A DNA stretch of 11,996 nt from positions 1 through 11,996 of the forward strand of contig JABEVA010000143.1 in NCBI GenBank assembly GCA_013044065.1. Reading direction: 5' to 3'. Made by a program: the position numbers and the translations under genes. Below the pieces are notes generated by a model, which saw only the letters and a list, made by a program, of their open reading frames with translations, was not told where the DNA came from and made no database searches. The stretch comes from Phycisphaerae bacterium. GTDB lineage: Bacteria; Planctomycetota; Phycisphaerae; WQYP01. Shown here one piece after another: positions 1 to 7,534 of this stretch (position 1 is the stretch's first letter; each line of letters begins with the position of its first letter).

Positions 1-1043
1 GTCACCAGGGAATCATTTTCGTCGGCGGCGGGTGAATTATCCACAATCATGGCGTCCGCAAAAATAACCGCTACCGCCGGACGATCGCTGAAATTAGCGC
101 GGGTCTTCGGTCGGAACAGTTCAAAAATCGAAAACGGACTGGTCACAGTCGTCTGGGGTTGGGCCAAGGCTCCGGCCTGGCGCGAAATCCGGCAGCCTCC
201 CAGAAAGTGCGTGTGTATGTAATGATCTACGGTCAATCGGTCCGCCAACGCATCCACCAGATGTGCCTTGAGCGCCGCATGGCCGTCAAACCAGCCGCGG
301 TTGATGTCGGCGTGCACATCGGCCGGCGTTAATACAGGGCGGTTACGGGCGATGGTGTGAATAATTTCGCTAAACCATGTATTGACCACGGTGTGAATTT
401 CGCCCGCAAACGCCGGGCTGGCGCTGGTGCGGGTGAGGGGTTCCTCGGCTCCTTTGTATTTGCCGATCTGGACCATATCCGCCTGCAAGTGCAGCTTTTG
501 CAGCACGCCCTGAAAAAACATCAGTTGCAGTTGCACGCCCGGCAAAAACATATCACCGTGCGGGGCCATGATAATTTCATTGCAGGCTGTGGCCATCAGA
601 TACGTGTTGGTGTCAAAATTAGTGGCATAGATGGCGACTTTCTTGCCAGCCTTGCGCAAGTGGTGGATCAGTTCAGCCACTTCCTGGGCCTGGGTAAGCG
701 TCAGGTCAAATCCTTGCATATTCAAAAATACGCCCGCAACGGCTGGGTTCCTCGCCAGCGCATTGCATCGGTCAATCAGATGCGTAAGAGCCGGTCGTCG
801 ATTGGCTGCCAGCGACAAAAGTGAAAAATTAAAACTATGCGGACGATCCGCCAGCGCGCCGGAAAGACGAATCTCCACCACGCGCGGCCTGTTGGCAATA
901 GCAGCTTTTGCCGGCAGCTTTGGCGGTACCGCTGTCGCGCACAGAGGTTGGGTGGCTATCACCGCGACCATGGTAAGGCCAGCCGCCACCATACGTGGCA
1001 TTTTGTTGGATTTGACGCACGTGAAAAAAACTGATCTTTTCAT
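1..1043 (-). CDS. sppA: Signal peptide peptidase SppA, 67K type (S49 family), N-terminal part, runs off left edge
   Basis: A continuous minus-strand frame gives 347 residues from the ATG at 1043-1041 to the window edge with no stop. SppA is a membrane-bound serine protease that degrades signal peptides left after secretion. The first 15 or so residues are basic and are followed by a hydrophobic stretch at about 18-31 (MVAAGLTMVAVIAT), a signal peptide or anchor. The motif IGKYKGAEEP places a lysine at residue 197, matching the general-base lysine of Escherichia coli SppA (Lys209 in VGTYKSAVEP). The preceding stretch (VAIYATNF, YLMATACNEIIMAP) is the usual ClpP-like fold of the first repeat. 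In 67K-type SppA the nucleophile serine lies in the second repeat, which begins here at about RPAVAVIFADA and is cut off by the window edge. GAGGTG upstream of the ATG supports the start. Family assignment is firm; catalytic completeness cannot be judged. Confidence 0.88.
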   Translation of the reverse strand, partial: MKRSVFFTCVKSNKMPRMVAAGLTMVAVIATQPLCATAVPPKLPAKAAIANRPRVVEIRLSGALADRPHSFNFSLLSLAANRRPALTHLIDRCNALARNPAVAGVFLNMQGFDLTLTQAQEVAELIHHLRKAGKKVAIYATNFDTNTYLMATACNEIIMAPHGDMFLPGVQLQLMFFQGVLQKLHLQADMVQIGKYKGAEEPLTRTSASPAFAGEIHTVVNTWFSEIIHTIARNRPVLTPADVHADINRGWFDGHAALKAHLVDALADRLTVDHYIHTHFLGGCRISRQAGALAQPQTTVTSPFSIFELFRPKTRANFSDRPAVAVIFADAMIVDNSPAADENDSLV

Positions 1044-1093
1044 GACCGCAAGCACCTCTAAACGTACCCAGAAAACACTTCATACCAGGATGA

Positions 1094-1102
1094 AGTATAA
1101 CA
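1094..1102 (-). promoter_or_regulatory. Extended -10 promoter for sppA
   Basis: On the minus strand this reads TGTTATACT, a TGn extension followed by a 5/6 match to TATAAT. Transcription would start near 1087 and leave a leader of about 44 nt before the sppA ATG. No good -35 box lies 17 nt upstream, which fits an extended -10 promoter. This is read from sequence only. Confidence 0.4.
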
Positions 1103-1140
1103 CACTCTCCGGCCCAGAGGCCAGTCTGGCTGTCCAAATG

Positions 1141-1169
1141 TTGACAGGCCCGGTTCCCTTCAGTGAAAT
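1141..1169 (+). promoter_or_regulatory. Sigma-70-like promoter for the GNAT gene
   Basis: A perfect TTGACA (1141-1146) is followed by a 17-nt spacer and TGAAAT (1164-1169, 4/6 match to TATAAT). Transcription would start near 1176, giving a very short leader that still holds the AAAGGGGA ribosome binding site at 1177-1184. It lies back to back with the sppA promoter. Confidence 0.45.
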
Positions 1170-1190
1170 ACACGCGAAAGGGGATTCTTT

Positions 1191-2177
1191 ATGCCCACCG
1201 TCATCAGTGCTACCAAAGCGGATTATGCCGCCATTCAAAAATTTTTGGAAGATGCCTATAACCACGCAACCGATTTTTTTCCGTTGCACTATCCGTGGTG
1301 CTGGCGGGAAGAAAACACCGACTATGGCCATACCTATCTGATCCGCGAGGGTGCCCAAATCGTAAGTTTAGTCCGGATGTTTCCGCTGGATTTATCGCTG
1401 GGCGGCGTGCAGATCCGCATTGGCGGAATCGGCGGCGTATCCACCAAGCCTACCTGCCGCGGCCAAGGCTACATGAGCCAACTGCTCCAGCACGCCATTG
1501 ACCAAATGAAAGCCGAGCAAATGCCCGTCTCCATTCTATGGGGTGATCAACATCGGTACCAAAGCTTCGGCTATCAGACGGCGGGCAAAGCCGTTACGTT
1601 GGCCATCAGCAGGCGGGGGCTGGAGAAAATGCGTGTGTCTCCGCTGGAAGCCGTGCGCTTTCAAGGGCAGCCGGAACTTCTCTCCGCAATGATGCAGGCG
1701 TATCATGCCCATGCTTTTCATCGCCGCCGTACTCTCGAGGAATTCCGCCTGGCCTGCCGCCATCCTGATCTTCTGCTGTTTTGCACGCAGACTGAAGCTC
1801 CATTTGCGTACCTGGGCCTGATGAATGGCGCGCCGGTGGAATATGGTGGTGATATGCAAAGTGCTCTGGGGCTAACCGCACATCTGATGGCGCGGCTGGG
1901 GCGATGGACGATGGACTTTCGCTTTCCCCACTGGGAGGCTGTACCCGCATCCGTTCGTGCGGCCGCCTGGACCTGGAAAATTGAGCCAACCGGGCAGATC
2001 AAAATTCTGGATCTGGAAAGGACCATCACCTGTTTTGCCCCGCAGGCATCAGGGGCCATTATGCCACCGCTCCAAAAGCTGCGGGCTATGCCGGAGACCG
2101 AGCAGACCGAGGCGCTCTTTGGCACTGCTCATGGCAGCCCGTTTAACATTTGGGTCTGGCCGCTCGATAACATCTAA
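1191..2177 (+). CDS. GNAT-family N-acetyltransferase (Eis-like, Acetyltransf_9 type)
   Basis: This 328-residue protein has an N-terminal GNAT fold. The acetyl-CoA binding motif A is at residues 79-101 (GIGGVSTKPTCRGQGYM), with the R/Q-x-x-G-x-G loop at R90-G91-Q92-G93-Y94. It is followed by RYQSFGY at 122-128, the usual motif B region of acetyltransferases that carry a second, degenerate GNAT half. The layout recalls Eis-type (COG4552) enzymes, but at 328 residues it is shorter than the roughly 400 of mycobacterial Eis, so part or all of the C-terminal sterol-carrier-like domain is probably absent. No signal peptide is seen, so it should be cytoplasmic. The substrate (an amine or peptide) cannot be told. 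The ATG at 1191 is preceded by a strong AAAGGGGA 6 nt upstream. It is divergent from sppA and appears to stand alone. Confidence 0.82.
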   Translation: MPTVISATKADYAAIQKFLEDAYNHATDFFPLHYPWCWREENTDYGHTYLIREGAQIVSLVRMFPLDLSLGGVQIRIGGIGGVSTKPTCRGQGYMSQLLQHAIDQMKAEQMPVSILWGDQHRYQSFGYQTAGKAVTLAISRRGLEKMRVSPLEAVRFQGQPELLSAMMQAYHAHAFHRRRTLEEFRLACRHPDLLLFCTQTEAPFAYLGLMNGAPVEYGGDMQSALGLTAHLMARLGRWTMDFRFPHWEAVPASVRAAAWTWKIEPTGQIKILDLERTITCFAPQASGAIMPPLQKLRAMPETEQTEALFGTAHGSPFNIWVWPLDNI

Positions 2178-2330
2178 AACCGCTTGGAGTCCGTCTGCTT
2201 GCCGCTTCGGATCTGCGAGAGGCGAGCGGGAAAAAATTGTGAGCCACCCCAGCCAGCATTGGCCGCCCCGGCAAAACGCCGATGGTCCACAGTTCTACTT
2301 CCATATTCCCTTGCCAAAATGCTATTCAAT

Positions 2331-2404
2331 TGGGCCCGCCAAGATTCGAACTTGGGACCTCGTCATTATCAGTGACGCGCTCTAACCAACTGAGCTACGA
2401 GCCC
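2331..2404 (-). tRNA. tRNA-Ile (anticodon GAT)
   Basis: The minus strand folds as a full 74-nt cloverleaf. The acceptor stem is GGGCTCG with CGGGCCC (one G-T pair) and discriminator A at 2331. The D arm is GCTC/GAGC, the anticodon stem CGTCA/TGACG with loop CTGATAA, and the T arm CCAAG-TTCGAAT-CTTGG. The anticodon GAT is at 2370-2368, so it reads ATC and ATT isoleucine codons. CCA is not encoded. In many bacteria tRNA-Ile(GAT) lies inside the rRNA operon, but here it stands alone with no rRNA nearby, as is common where rRNA operons are split. Confidence 0.97.
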
Positions 2405-2489
2405 GGCCTTCGCTCGTGGGAATTCACGCCTGTCGTCCACTGCCAAAAGCATCGGCAACGGCTGTCGGTTCGCCCCGGAGCGACTCACC

Positions 2490-2518
2490 ATTTTCCTCCA
2501 ACCAGGGCCAACTGTCAA
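2490..2518 (-). promoter_or_regulatory. Candidate promoter of tRNA-Ile
   Basis: On the minus strand TTGACA (2518-2513), a 17-nt spacer and GAAAAT (2495-2490, 4/6 match) form a sigma-70-like promoter. Transcription would start near 2483, about 79 nt before the mature tRNA 5' end. Two more TTGACA hexamers lie at 2529-2524 and 2539-2534, 10-11 bp apart, so the choice of -35 box is not certain. Confidence 0.4.
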
Positions 2519-2538
2519 TTCCATGTCAAGCTGTGTCA

Positions 2539-2583
2539 AGCCAAAGTAGAAATGTCCTCTCCTTAGCCAAAGTAGAAATGTCC
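2539..2583. repeat. Tandem pair of 19-bp direct repeats, possible insertion-sequence end remnant
   Basis: AGCCAAAGTAGAAATGTCC occurs identically at 2539-2557 and 2565-2583, a 26-bp period. Closely spaced repeats of about this size are typical of the ends of IS21-family elements, where the transposase binds several copies. No istA/istB-type gene is present in the window, so this would be a solo end or scar. The rest of 2405-2655 holds the tRNA promoter and nothing else I can name. The family link is an inference. Confidence 0.5.
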
Positions 2584-2655
2584 GCCCCTTCTAAAAACGG
2601 CCCAAGCGTCCAGGACGTACTCTTGGCGTAGTGCAGCAGATGTTGCAAAAATGGT

Positions 2656-3420
2656 TTAAGAAGGTGGTGTGCCTCGTCGCAGCGTGAGCACAATAGCCTG
2701 GGCCGGGCAGAATAATCGCAGTCGTACTCCCGCCTTGCCCATGCCGCGGTTTACCACCAGCCAGGTGCTCCTAATGCGATGCACGCCGGTACAGAAATCC
2801 GCCGGTAAGGAATCATGCCCCAGCAATGGACGCCCATCCGGCAAACAGATTTGTCCGCCATGGGTATGTCCTGCCAGGCAAACATCCGCCCCAGCCGCCA
2901 GCGCGGCATAGACCATATCCGGATAGTGCAGCAGCATGAGCTTAAAATCAGTGGGACGTACGTGGGCTAATGCCGCAGGAATATCCGCGTCAATCCGCCG
3001 ACGTTGGGCCAGACCAATAATGGCCAGTCGGTCCGTTCCATGCCGCACCAGAACAGCCTCATTGCTTAAGCCCCTGATGCCATTGCCTTGCAGCGCCCGG
3101 CCGGTTTCCAGGGCATCGTGGTTACCCAGGATGAAAAATACGCCCAGAGGAGTGCGCAGTTCACCCAAAAGCCGCTGCAGCCCCGGCAACCCCCGCCGCC
3201 ATAACCAACTGCGGTGTCCAAGGTCGCCGGTAATCATAACCGCATCCACATGCAGCGAGCTGAGCATCAATCGCCATCGCTCCATGCGCTGGCTCCAATT
3301 GGTCAGATGCAAATCGGAGAGGTGCAAAATTCGCAGACCGTCAAAAGACTGCGGCAGACGTGGGCAAAGCAGAGATATTCGGTCAATGAGAGGTTGACTG
3401 GAAACTAAAGGTTGGGCCAC
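2656..3420 (-). CDS. Calcineurin-like metallophosphoesterase (YkuE-like)
   Basis: The 254-residue product carries the complete metal-binding set of the calcineurin-like fold in order: D36-L-H38, G65-D66, G99-N100-H101-D102, H165 in LLHYPD, and G184-H185-T186-H187 followed by GGQ. These residues bind two metal ions for phosphoester hydrolysis. The AGHTHGGQ form and the length are those of the YkuE/LpxG-like branch, whose members cleave phosphoesters or pyrophosphates near the membrane. The N-terminal membrane helix usual in that branch is missing, so it should be soluble. It starts with GTG at 3420, preceded by GGAGAT at suitable spacing; the first metal motif follows only 35 residues later, so the start is plausible. 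The substrate is unknown. Downstream on the same strand is tRNA-Ile, with no clear terminator between. Confidence 0.85.
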   Translation of the reverse strand: MAQPLVSSQPLIDRISLLCPRLPQSFDGLRILHLSDLHLTNWSQRMERWRLMLSSLHVDAVMITGDLGHRSWLWRRGLPGLQRLLGELRTPLGVFFILGNHDALETGRALQGNGIRGLSNEAVLVRHGTDRLAIIGLAQRRRIDADIPAALAHVRPTDFKLMLLHYPDMVYAALAAGADVCLAGHTHGGQICLPDGRPLLGHDSLPADFCTGVHRIRSTWLVVNRGMGKAGVRLRLFCPAQAIVLTLRRGTPPS

Positions 3421-3464
3421 TTGAGTATATCTCCATCGGCACCGCCGTACCCCGTTGAGATTTC

Positions 3465-3470
3465 ATTATA
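3465..3470 (-). promoter_or_regulatory. -10 box of the metallophosphoesterase gene
   Basis: A perfect TATAAT on the minus strand places transcription start near 3458, about 38 nt before the GTG start. No convincing -35 hexamer lies at 16-18 nt spacing. Confidence 0.35.
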
Positions 3471-3742
3471 GTCATCTCATGACGGCCATGGATTTCCGGA
3501 TCAAATGGGCTTGGCACTCAAGTGCTCTCCCGGCTGGACTTCGTGGCGGCACCGGGCCAAAAACCACGCCGCGCGGCGTCTCCGGTCTGTCGACGTTGGA
3601 TTCTTCGCCGCGCAGGTGCGGGTTTGGCTGCTGGCCCTGGATCGCCTCAAGCAGGACCACCAGCCGCATCGCTGTTTGCGACGCTGGCCTTTCACCACTA
3701 AAATCACCTGATAATATCCTTCCCTGATTAAAGGAACCCGCC
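3471..3742. other. Intergenic stretch between divergent genes, no supported gene
   Basis: Several short overlapping frames exist on both strands, but none has a ribosome binding site with a recognisable protein. The longest (about 90-100 residues) are rich in Ser, Arg and Pro, as chance frames in GC-rich DNA are. A small inverted repeat GCACT-CA-AGTGC lies at 3514-3525. The last 20 bases hold the Rrf2 ribosome binding site (AAAGGA, 3730-3735) and an AT-rich stretch ATAATAT (3711-3717) that may be part of its promoter. Confidence 0.5.
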
Positions 3743-4180
3743 ATGCAGCTTTCCAAACGCACGCAATATGGCATCAGGGCGCTGGTCTGCCTTTGCGAAT
3801 CCTATCCGCGGGGTTTTCTTCAAACCCGCGAATTGGCCCGGCGCGAAGGCCTGCCCACCAAGTTTCTAGAATCCATCCTTTCCAGTCTGACCCGGGAGAA
3901 AGTTCTAATTTCCAAAATCGGTGCCACCGGCGGGTATCGACTCGCCCGCAAGCCGGAGGAAATCTCGGTCAGCGAGGTCATCAGTCGTCTGGAGGGAAAA
4001 AAATTACTCCTGGAGACGGATCGCGTTTCCGCCGATGCCCGCGCCGGCGAAATCGCCGTGAATGTCCTGCACCAGCAGCTTTCGCAAGCCTTGTGCAGCA
4101 CCCTCAATTCCATTAGTCTAGCCGCCTTGGTCGAACAGGTGATGCAGCGGTCACGCGACGGCCAAATGTATTATATTTAA
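3743..4180 (+). CDS. Rrf2-family transcriptional regulator without the iron-sulfur cysteines
   Basis: The 145-residue product has the Rrf2 winged-helix fold. The N-terminal helix MQLSKRTQYGIRALVCL is a family signature, the helix-turn-helix spans about residues 27-50 (TRELARREGLPTKFLESIL), and the wing contains GATGGYRLARKP at about 60-71. IscR and NsrR use three cysteines near residues 90-105 to hold an Fe-S cluster. Here the only cysteines are two in the first helix (LVCLC) and one near 117, so cluster binding of that type is not expected. It may sense another signal, as CymR does. AAAGGA sits 7 nt before the ATG. Rrf2 proteins often repress their own operon; here it leads a probable unit with the DUF502 gene (25-nt gap) and the galactosidase. 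Confidence 0.88.
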   Translation: MQLSKRTQYGIRALVCLCESYPRGFLQTRELARREGLPTKFLESILSSLTREKVLISKIGATGGYRLARKPEEISVSEVISRLEGKKLLLETDRVSADARAGEIAVNVLHQQLSQALCSTLNSISLAALVEQVMQRSRDGQMYYI

Positions 4181-4205
4181 CCTGTGGCCTACAAGGTGAA
4201 ATGAC

Positions 4206-4871
4206 ATGACCGAACACGCCAGCCCGCCGCCCCCCGCATCCACCACCGCAAGTCCGCCGCCGGCGAGTCGGTCCGACTCCGGTTTTCTTCGCCACATGAA
4301 ATCCATTTTTATCGGCGGATTGATCGCCCTGATCCCGCTTTTTGTTTCCCTGTGGATTCTCGGCATTCTTTTCAACCTGGCTACCGGCTTTTCCTACCCC
4401 ATTGCCCGCCTGGTCGCCAACAGTGACTTTTTCCAGCACATCGTGCATCTCAACAACAAGACGGCTATCCACATTGTCTCCTACATTTTGGCCCTCATCC
4501 TTTTCGTCGCCATGGTGTACATCATCGGCTTGCTGGGTTCTCTGGTGGTCGGGCGCCAACTGCTGAACATGGTGGATAATTTCATTGAAAACCTGCCGTT
4601 GCTTAAAGGCATCTACGGGACCACCAAACAGGTTATTTCCGTGTTCCGCCAAGGGGGCGGCGGTGCCGGTTTCCAGCGCGTGGTGCTGGTGGAATTTCCC
4701 CGCCTCGGCTGCTGGACTCTCGCCTTTGTCACCAATGAAGTGACCGATTCCAACTGCGGCCAACGCTATCTGACCGTTTTTATCCCCATGACTCCCAACC
4801 CCACCAGTGGTTTTTTTCAATTTTTCCCGGCGGAAAGCGTCCGCGAGACCGATTGGACCGTCGATCAGTGA
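4206..4871 (+). CDS. DUF502 membrane protein, ended early by an in-frame TGA
   Basis: The 221-residue product has a Pro/Ser/Ala-rich N-terminal tail (1-25) and two membrane segments at about 34-58 (IFIGGLIALIPLFVSLWIL) and 88-116 (IVSYILALILFVAMVYIIG). It also has the DUF502 signatures: LPLLKGIYGTTKQV (130-143), a Gly-rich turn, and VFIPMTPNPTSGF (191-203). DUF502 proteins are small inner-membrane proteins of unknown biochemical role. AAGGTG lies 7 nt before the ATG. The TGA at 4869-4871 falls inside the conserved end region: after TVDQ the same frame continues IKIVLSGGMLAP and runs 38 codons to a TAA at 4986-4988. The annotated protein therefore lacks the family's usual C-terminus. The TGA could be a real nonsense mutation, a sequencing error or a recoded codon. 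Confidence 0.85.
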   Translation: MTEHASPPPPASTTASPPPASRSDSGFLRHMKSIFIGGLIALIPLFVSLWILGILFNLATGFSYPIARLVANSDFFQHIVHLNNKTAIHIVSYILALILFVAMVYIIGLLGSLVVGRQLLNMVDNFIENLPLLKGIYGTTKQVISVFRQGGGGAGFQRVVLVEFPRLGCWTLAFVTNEVTDSNCGQRYLTVFIPMTPNPTSGFFQFFPAESVRETDWTVDQ

Positions 4872-4988
4872 ATAAAAATTGTCCTCAGCGGCGGCATGTT
4901 GGCTCCCAAGGAGCTGCATTTTGGATGCAAGGAAAGCCCCGGCGGTCCCTTGGAGGTGCCCGCCGCCGACACCAAGGAATCCGATTAA
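4872..4988 (+). pseudogene. In-frame continuation of DUF502 after the TGA, with the conserved C-terminal motif
   Basis: These 38 codons plus TAA are in the same frame as the DUF502 gene. They begin IKIVLSGGMLAPKEL, which resembles the 'V-x-x-A-(I/L/M)-K-x-(I/V)-(I/L/M)-S-G-G' motif near the end of DUF502 proteins, and end in a polar tail. All eight other complete reading frames I accept here end in TAA, as does this continuation. The intact ancestor would be 4206-4988, 261 residues, ending 20 nt before the likely start of the next gene. Confidence 0.7.
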
Positions 4989-5008
4989 GGAAGATTTCTT
5001 CCAAGGAA

Positions 5009-7531
5009 TTGTCCGTCACTAAATTACCTTCCATTGATTCCGGTGAGACGCCTCGGTGTTCCTCTGCGGTTTATCCCGACGAAATGGATTTCATTCGTTG
5101 CTGGGTTCAAGCGCTGACGAATCCGCCAGCCACGCCGCCGCTTAAACTTACCGCCATCCGCAACGGCTGGGGCACCATGCTGGAAAGCCGGTCTTATTTA
5201 AATTGCCCGCTTTGTTTGGGCGGACGGTATTACGAAACCGGCTTGGGAGTTCATGCCGACAGCGAAGTTCAGGTGACATCCACCGTGGCCATGCGCCGAT
5301 TTTGTGCGACTGCAGGTGTGGATGAAAATCAGTTAACGCGCCTCGGCGGGACCCAAATTGAATTGGTTTTTTCCCTTGAGGCGGGTGGCCAACAGCGGTG
5401 GCGAAGCCAGCCGTTGGCCGTTGGCATGGTACCCGTAACGGTGGATGTGCCACTGGACGGAGCGGGCGAATTTATCCTCAAAGTGACTACGGAAGATGGC
5501 AAAACGCACCTCGGCCATGCCGACTGGGCCGACGCCCGCGTGGAATCGGCGGATGGCCAATGGCTTTCTCTGGCCCGCGGGCCTGGAGAACTGCGACTCC
5601 CTAACGCATTGCCCTTTTCATTTGTATATGACCAGCGCGAAAGTCACGATCTTTTTACCCTGAATACCGCGGAGCGCACATGCGATGCGTGGCGCGAGGG
5701 CCAACGCAACAGCACCCTGACATGGCGGGACCCCGCTACCGGCCTCACCTGCATCATGGAACTTACTCAATACGAAAACTTCCCAGCCGTCGAGTGGGTG
5801 CTGCACTTTCGCAACGATGGCTCTGTCGAAACCCCTATTCTGAAGGATGTTTTTGCACTGAACATACGCTGGCCCGGCGATAGCCCGGCCATTCCCGTGT
5901 TACACCGCTCCCGCGGTTCCGATGCCAAGGTTGATGATTTCCTTTTTGTGTCGCAAGAGATAGCCGGCCCAGCCATCCGCATGAACGCCGGAACAGAAGG
6001 GCGGCCTTCGGTGGATTGGCTGCCATTTTTCAACCTGCAGACCGGAACGGAGGGCATCATTATCGGTTTGGGTTGGAGTGGCCAATGGCAGGCGGACTTC
6101 GATCCGTGCGGCAGCAATAACTTCCGCGTGCGGGCGGGCATGGAATTTCTCAACCTGCGGCTTCGTCCGGGCGAGACCATTCGCTCGCCAAAAATTCTCC
6201 TGCTTTACTGGAAGGGCGAGGCTATTCATGGTCATAACATATTGCGACAGTTCGTTTTGGCCCATCATACGCCACAGAGCGACGGAAAGCCGGTGGAAGC
6301 ACCCATCTGCAATGGGTCTTGGGGCGGCACACCCACTGCCGAGCATCTTGAAACCATCCGGCTTATTCAGCAGCGCAAGCTGCCGTACGATTACTACTGG
6401 GTGGATGCCGGCTGGTACGGCACGTCGACCAAACCATGCCCGGACGTGTTCAGCGGCGACTGGAGCGCAAACGTCGGCGATTGGCGTGTAAACAAAAAAT
6501 ATCACCCTGCGGGACTAGGCCCCATCAGCGACGCCGCCCATCAGGCGGGAATGAAATTTCTGCTATGGATTGAACCCGAACGGGCCAGATATGCAGCCCC
6601 GGTTGTCCGGGAACATCCTGAATGGTTTCTTACCGACACCGGAAACGCCCCGTCACCGGAAGCAAGTATGCTTTTAAATTTAGGCTGTCCCGCCGCCCTT
6701 GAGTGGGCCATTGAAACTGTCTCCGCGTTGATTCGGGAAAACGGTATCGACTGCTACCGTGAAGATTTTAATTATGGCAGCACTCTTGAGGCATTCAAAA
6801 ATCATGACGCGCCGGACCGCCGCGGCATTACCGAAATTCGTTTTGTGGAAGGGCTGTACGCTTTTTGGGACGAATTGCGCCGCCGTCATCCGCGACTGCT
6901 GATCGACAACTGCGCCAGCGGCGGTCGCCGGATTGAAATCGAAGCCATGAGCCGCAGTATTCCCCTCTGGCGCAGCGACTACAATTGCCGGCCCAATATC
7001 AAAGCAGAGGGTTCGCAGATACAGTCTTATGGACTGGCGCACTGGGTTCCGCTAAGCGCCACCAGCCCCTTCGCCAAACCTGGCGACACGTATCAATTTC
7101 GTTCGGCACTTTCGGCGGGAATTGTTTTCTCGTTAGGTGAGTTTGGAATGTCAAGATTCGGCGAAGCCGATTACCCGTGGGAATGGCATAAAAAAATGAT
7201 GGCCGACCACCGCCGGGGCCGGCCTTTTTACTATGGCGATTTTTACCCGCTGACCCGGGGCGCACTTTTCCCCGACACCTGGCTGGCGTATCAGTTTCAC
7301 CGGCGGGATCTCCATGCGGGATTGATTTTGATTTTTCGCCCGGCCACCAGTCCGTTCACCCAGGCTGTTTTTCCCCTGCGCGGCCTGAACCCCGAGTCGC
7401 AATACGTGCTGGAAGATGCCGACAGCGGCCAACGAACAAGCGTGGCCGGCGAAATGCTTGCCGCTACGGGCTTGCCCATCCAGATCGACCAGCCACGACA
7501 AAGTCGACTGTTGTTCTATCAGAAGCAATAA
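5009..7531 (+). CDS. GH36-type alpha-galactosidase with N-terminal NPCBM domain
   Basis: The product is about 840 residues. Near the N-terminus is an NPCBM/NEW2 sugar-binding domain (about residues 27-185; YYETGLGVHADS, GVDEN, HADWADAR). Then come a beta-sandwich and a (beta/alpha)8 barrel of the melibiase type with WVDAGWYG (Asp466), FLLWIEPER, CYREDFNYG (Asp586, predicted nucleophile), IDNCASGGRR and LWRSDYN (Asp657, predicted acid/base). A C-terminal beta domain ends in LLFYQKQ. The expected role is removal of terminal alpha-galactosyl residues from oligo- or polysaccharides. No signal peptide is visible, so it may act inside the cell. The open frame runs back to 4853, but that part overlaps the DUF502 continuation and is Arg-rich nonsense. 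I chose TTG at 5009 (AAGGAAG at 4987-4993, spacing rather long); ATG at 5084 (815 residues) is the alternative. It is the last gene of the Rrf2-DUF502 unit. Confidence 0.87.
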   Translation: MSVTKLPSIDSGETPRCSSAVYPDEMDFIRCWVQALTNPPATPPLKLTAIRNGWGTMLESRSYLNCPLCLGGRYYETGLGVHADSEVQVTSTVAMRRFCATAGVDENQLTRLGGTQIELVFSLEAGGQQRWRSQPLAVGMVPVTVDVPLDGAGEFILKVTTEDGKTHLGHADWADARVESADGQWLSLARGPGELRLPNALPFSFVYDQRESHDLFTLNTAERTCDAWREGQRNSTLTWRDPATGLTCIMELTQYENFPAVEWVLHFRNDGSVETPILKDVFALNIRWPGDSPAIPVLHRSRGSDAKVDDFLFVSQEIAGPAIRMNAGTEGRPSVDWLPFFNLQTGTEGIIIGLGWSGQWQADFDPCGSNNFRVRAGMEFLNLRLRPGETIRSPKILLLYWKGEAIHGHNILRQFVLAHHTPQSDGKPVEAPICNGSWGGTPTAEHLETIRLIQQRKLPYDYYWVDAGWYGTSTKPCPDVFSGDWSANVGDWRVNKKYHPAGLGPISDAAHQAGMKFLLWIEPERARYAAPVVREHPEWFLTDTGNAPSPEASMLLNLGCPAALEWAIETVSALIRENGIDCYREDFNYGSTLEAFKNHDAPDRRGITEIRFVEGLYAFWDELRRRHPRLLIDNCASGGRRIEIEAMSRSIPLWRSDYNCRPNIKAEGSQIQSYGLAHWVPLSATSPFAKPGDTYQFRSALSAGIVFSLGEFGMSRFGEADYPWEWHKKMMADHRRGRPFYYGDFYPLTRGALFPDTWLAYQFHRRDLHAGLILIFRPATSPFTQAVFPLRGLNPESQYVLEDADSGQRTSVAGEMLAATGLPIQIDQPRQSRLLFYQKQ

Positions 7532-7534
7532 AAA

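Noticed and set aside
357..1341. Overlapping plus-strand frames of 155 and 236 residues
   Set aside because: They are antisense to sppA, whose minus-strand frame is unbroken and recognisable. They have no ribosome binding site and no recognisable motif.
3455..3774. Frames of 68-100 residues on both strands between the metallophosphoesterase and the Rrf2 gene
   Set aside because: They overlap one another, lack recognisable motifs and good ribosome binding sites, and one overlaps the Rrf2 start. They look like chance frames in GC-rich DNA.
4869..4915. Selenocysteine at the DUF502 TGA
   Set aside because: No convincing bacterial SECIS hairpin with the usual loop is seen just downstream, and I know of no cysteine at this position in the family.
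4853..5008. Longer N-terminus for the galactosidase (892 residues in total)
   Set aside because: The extra 52 codons overlap the DUF502 continuation in another frame, are Arg-rich and carry no sugar-binding or signal-peptide pattern.
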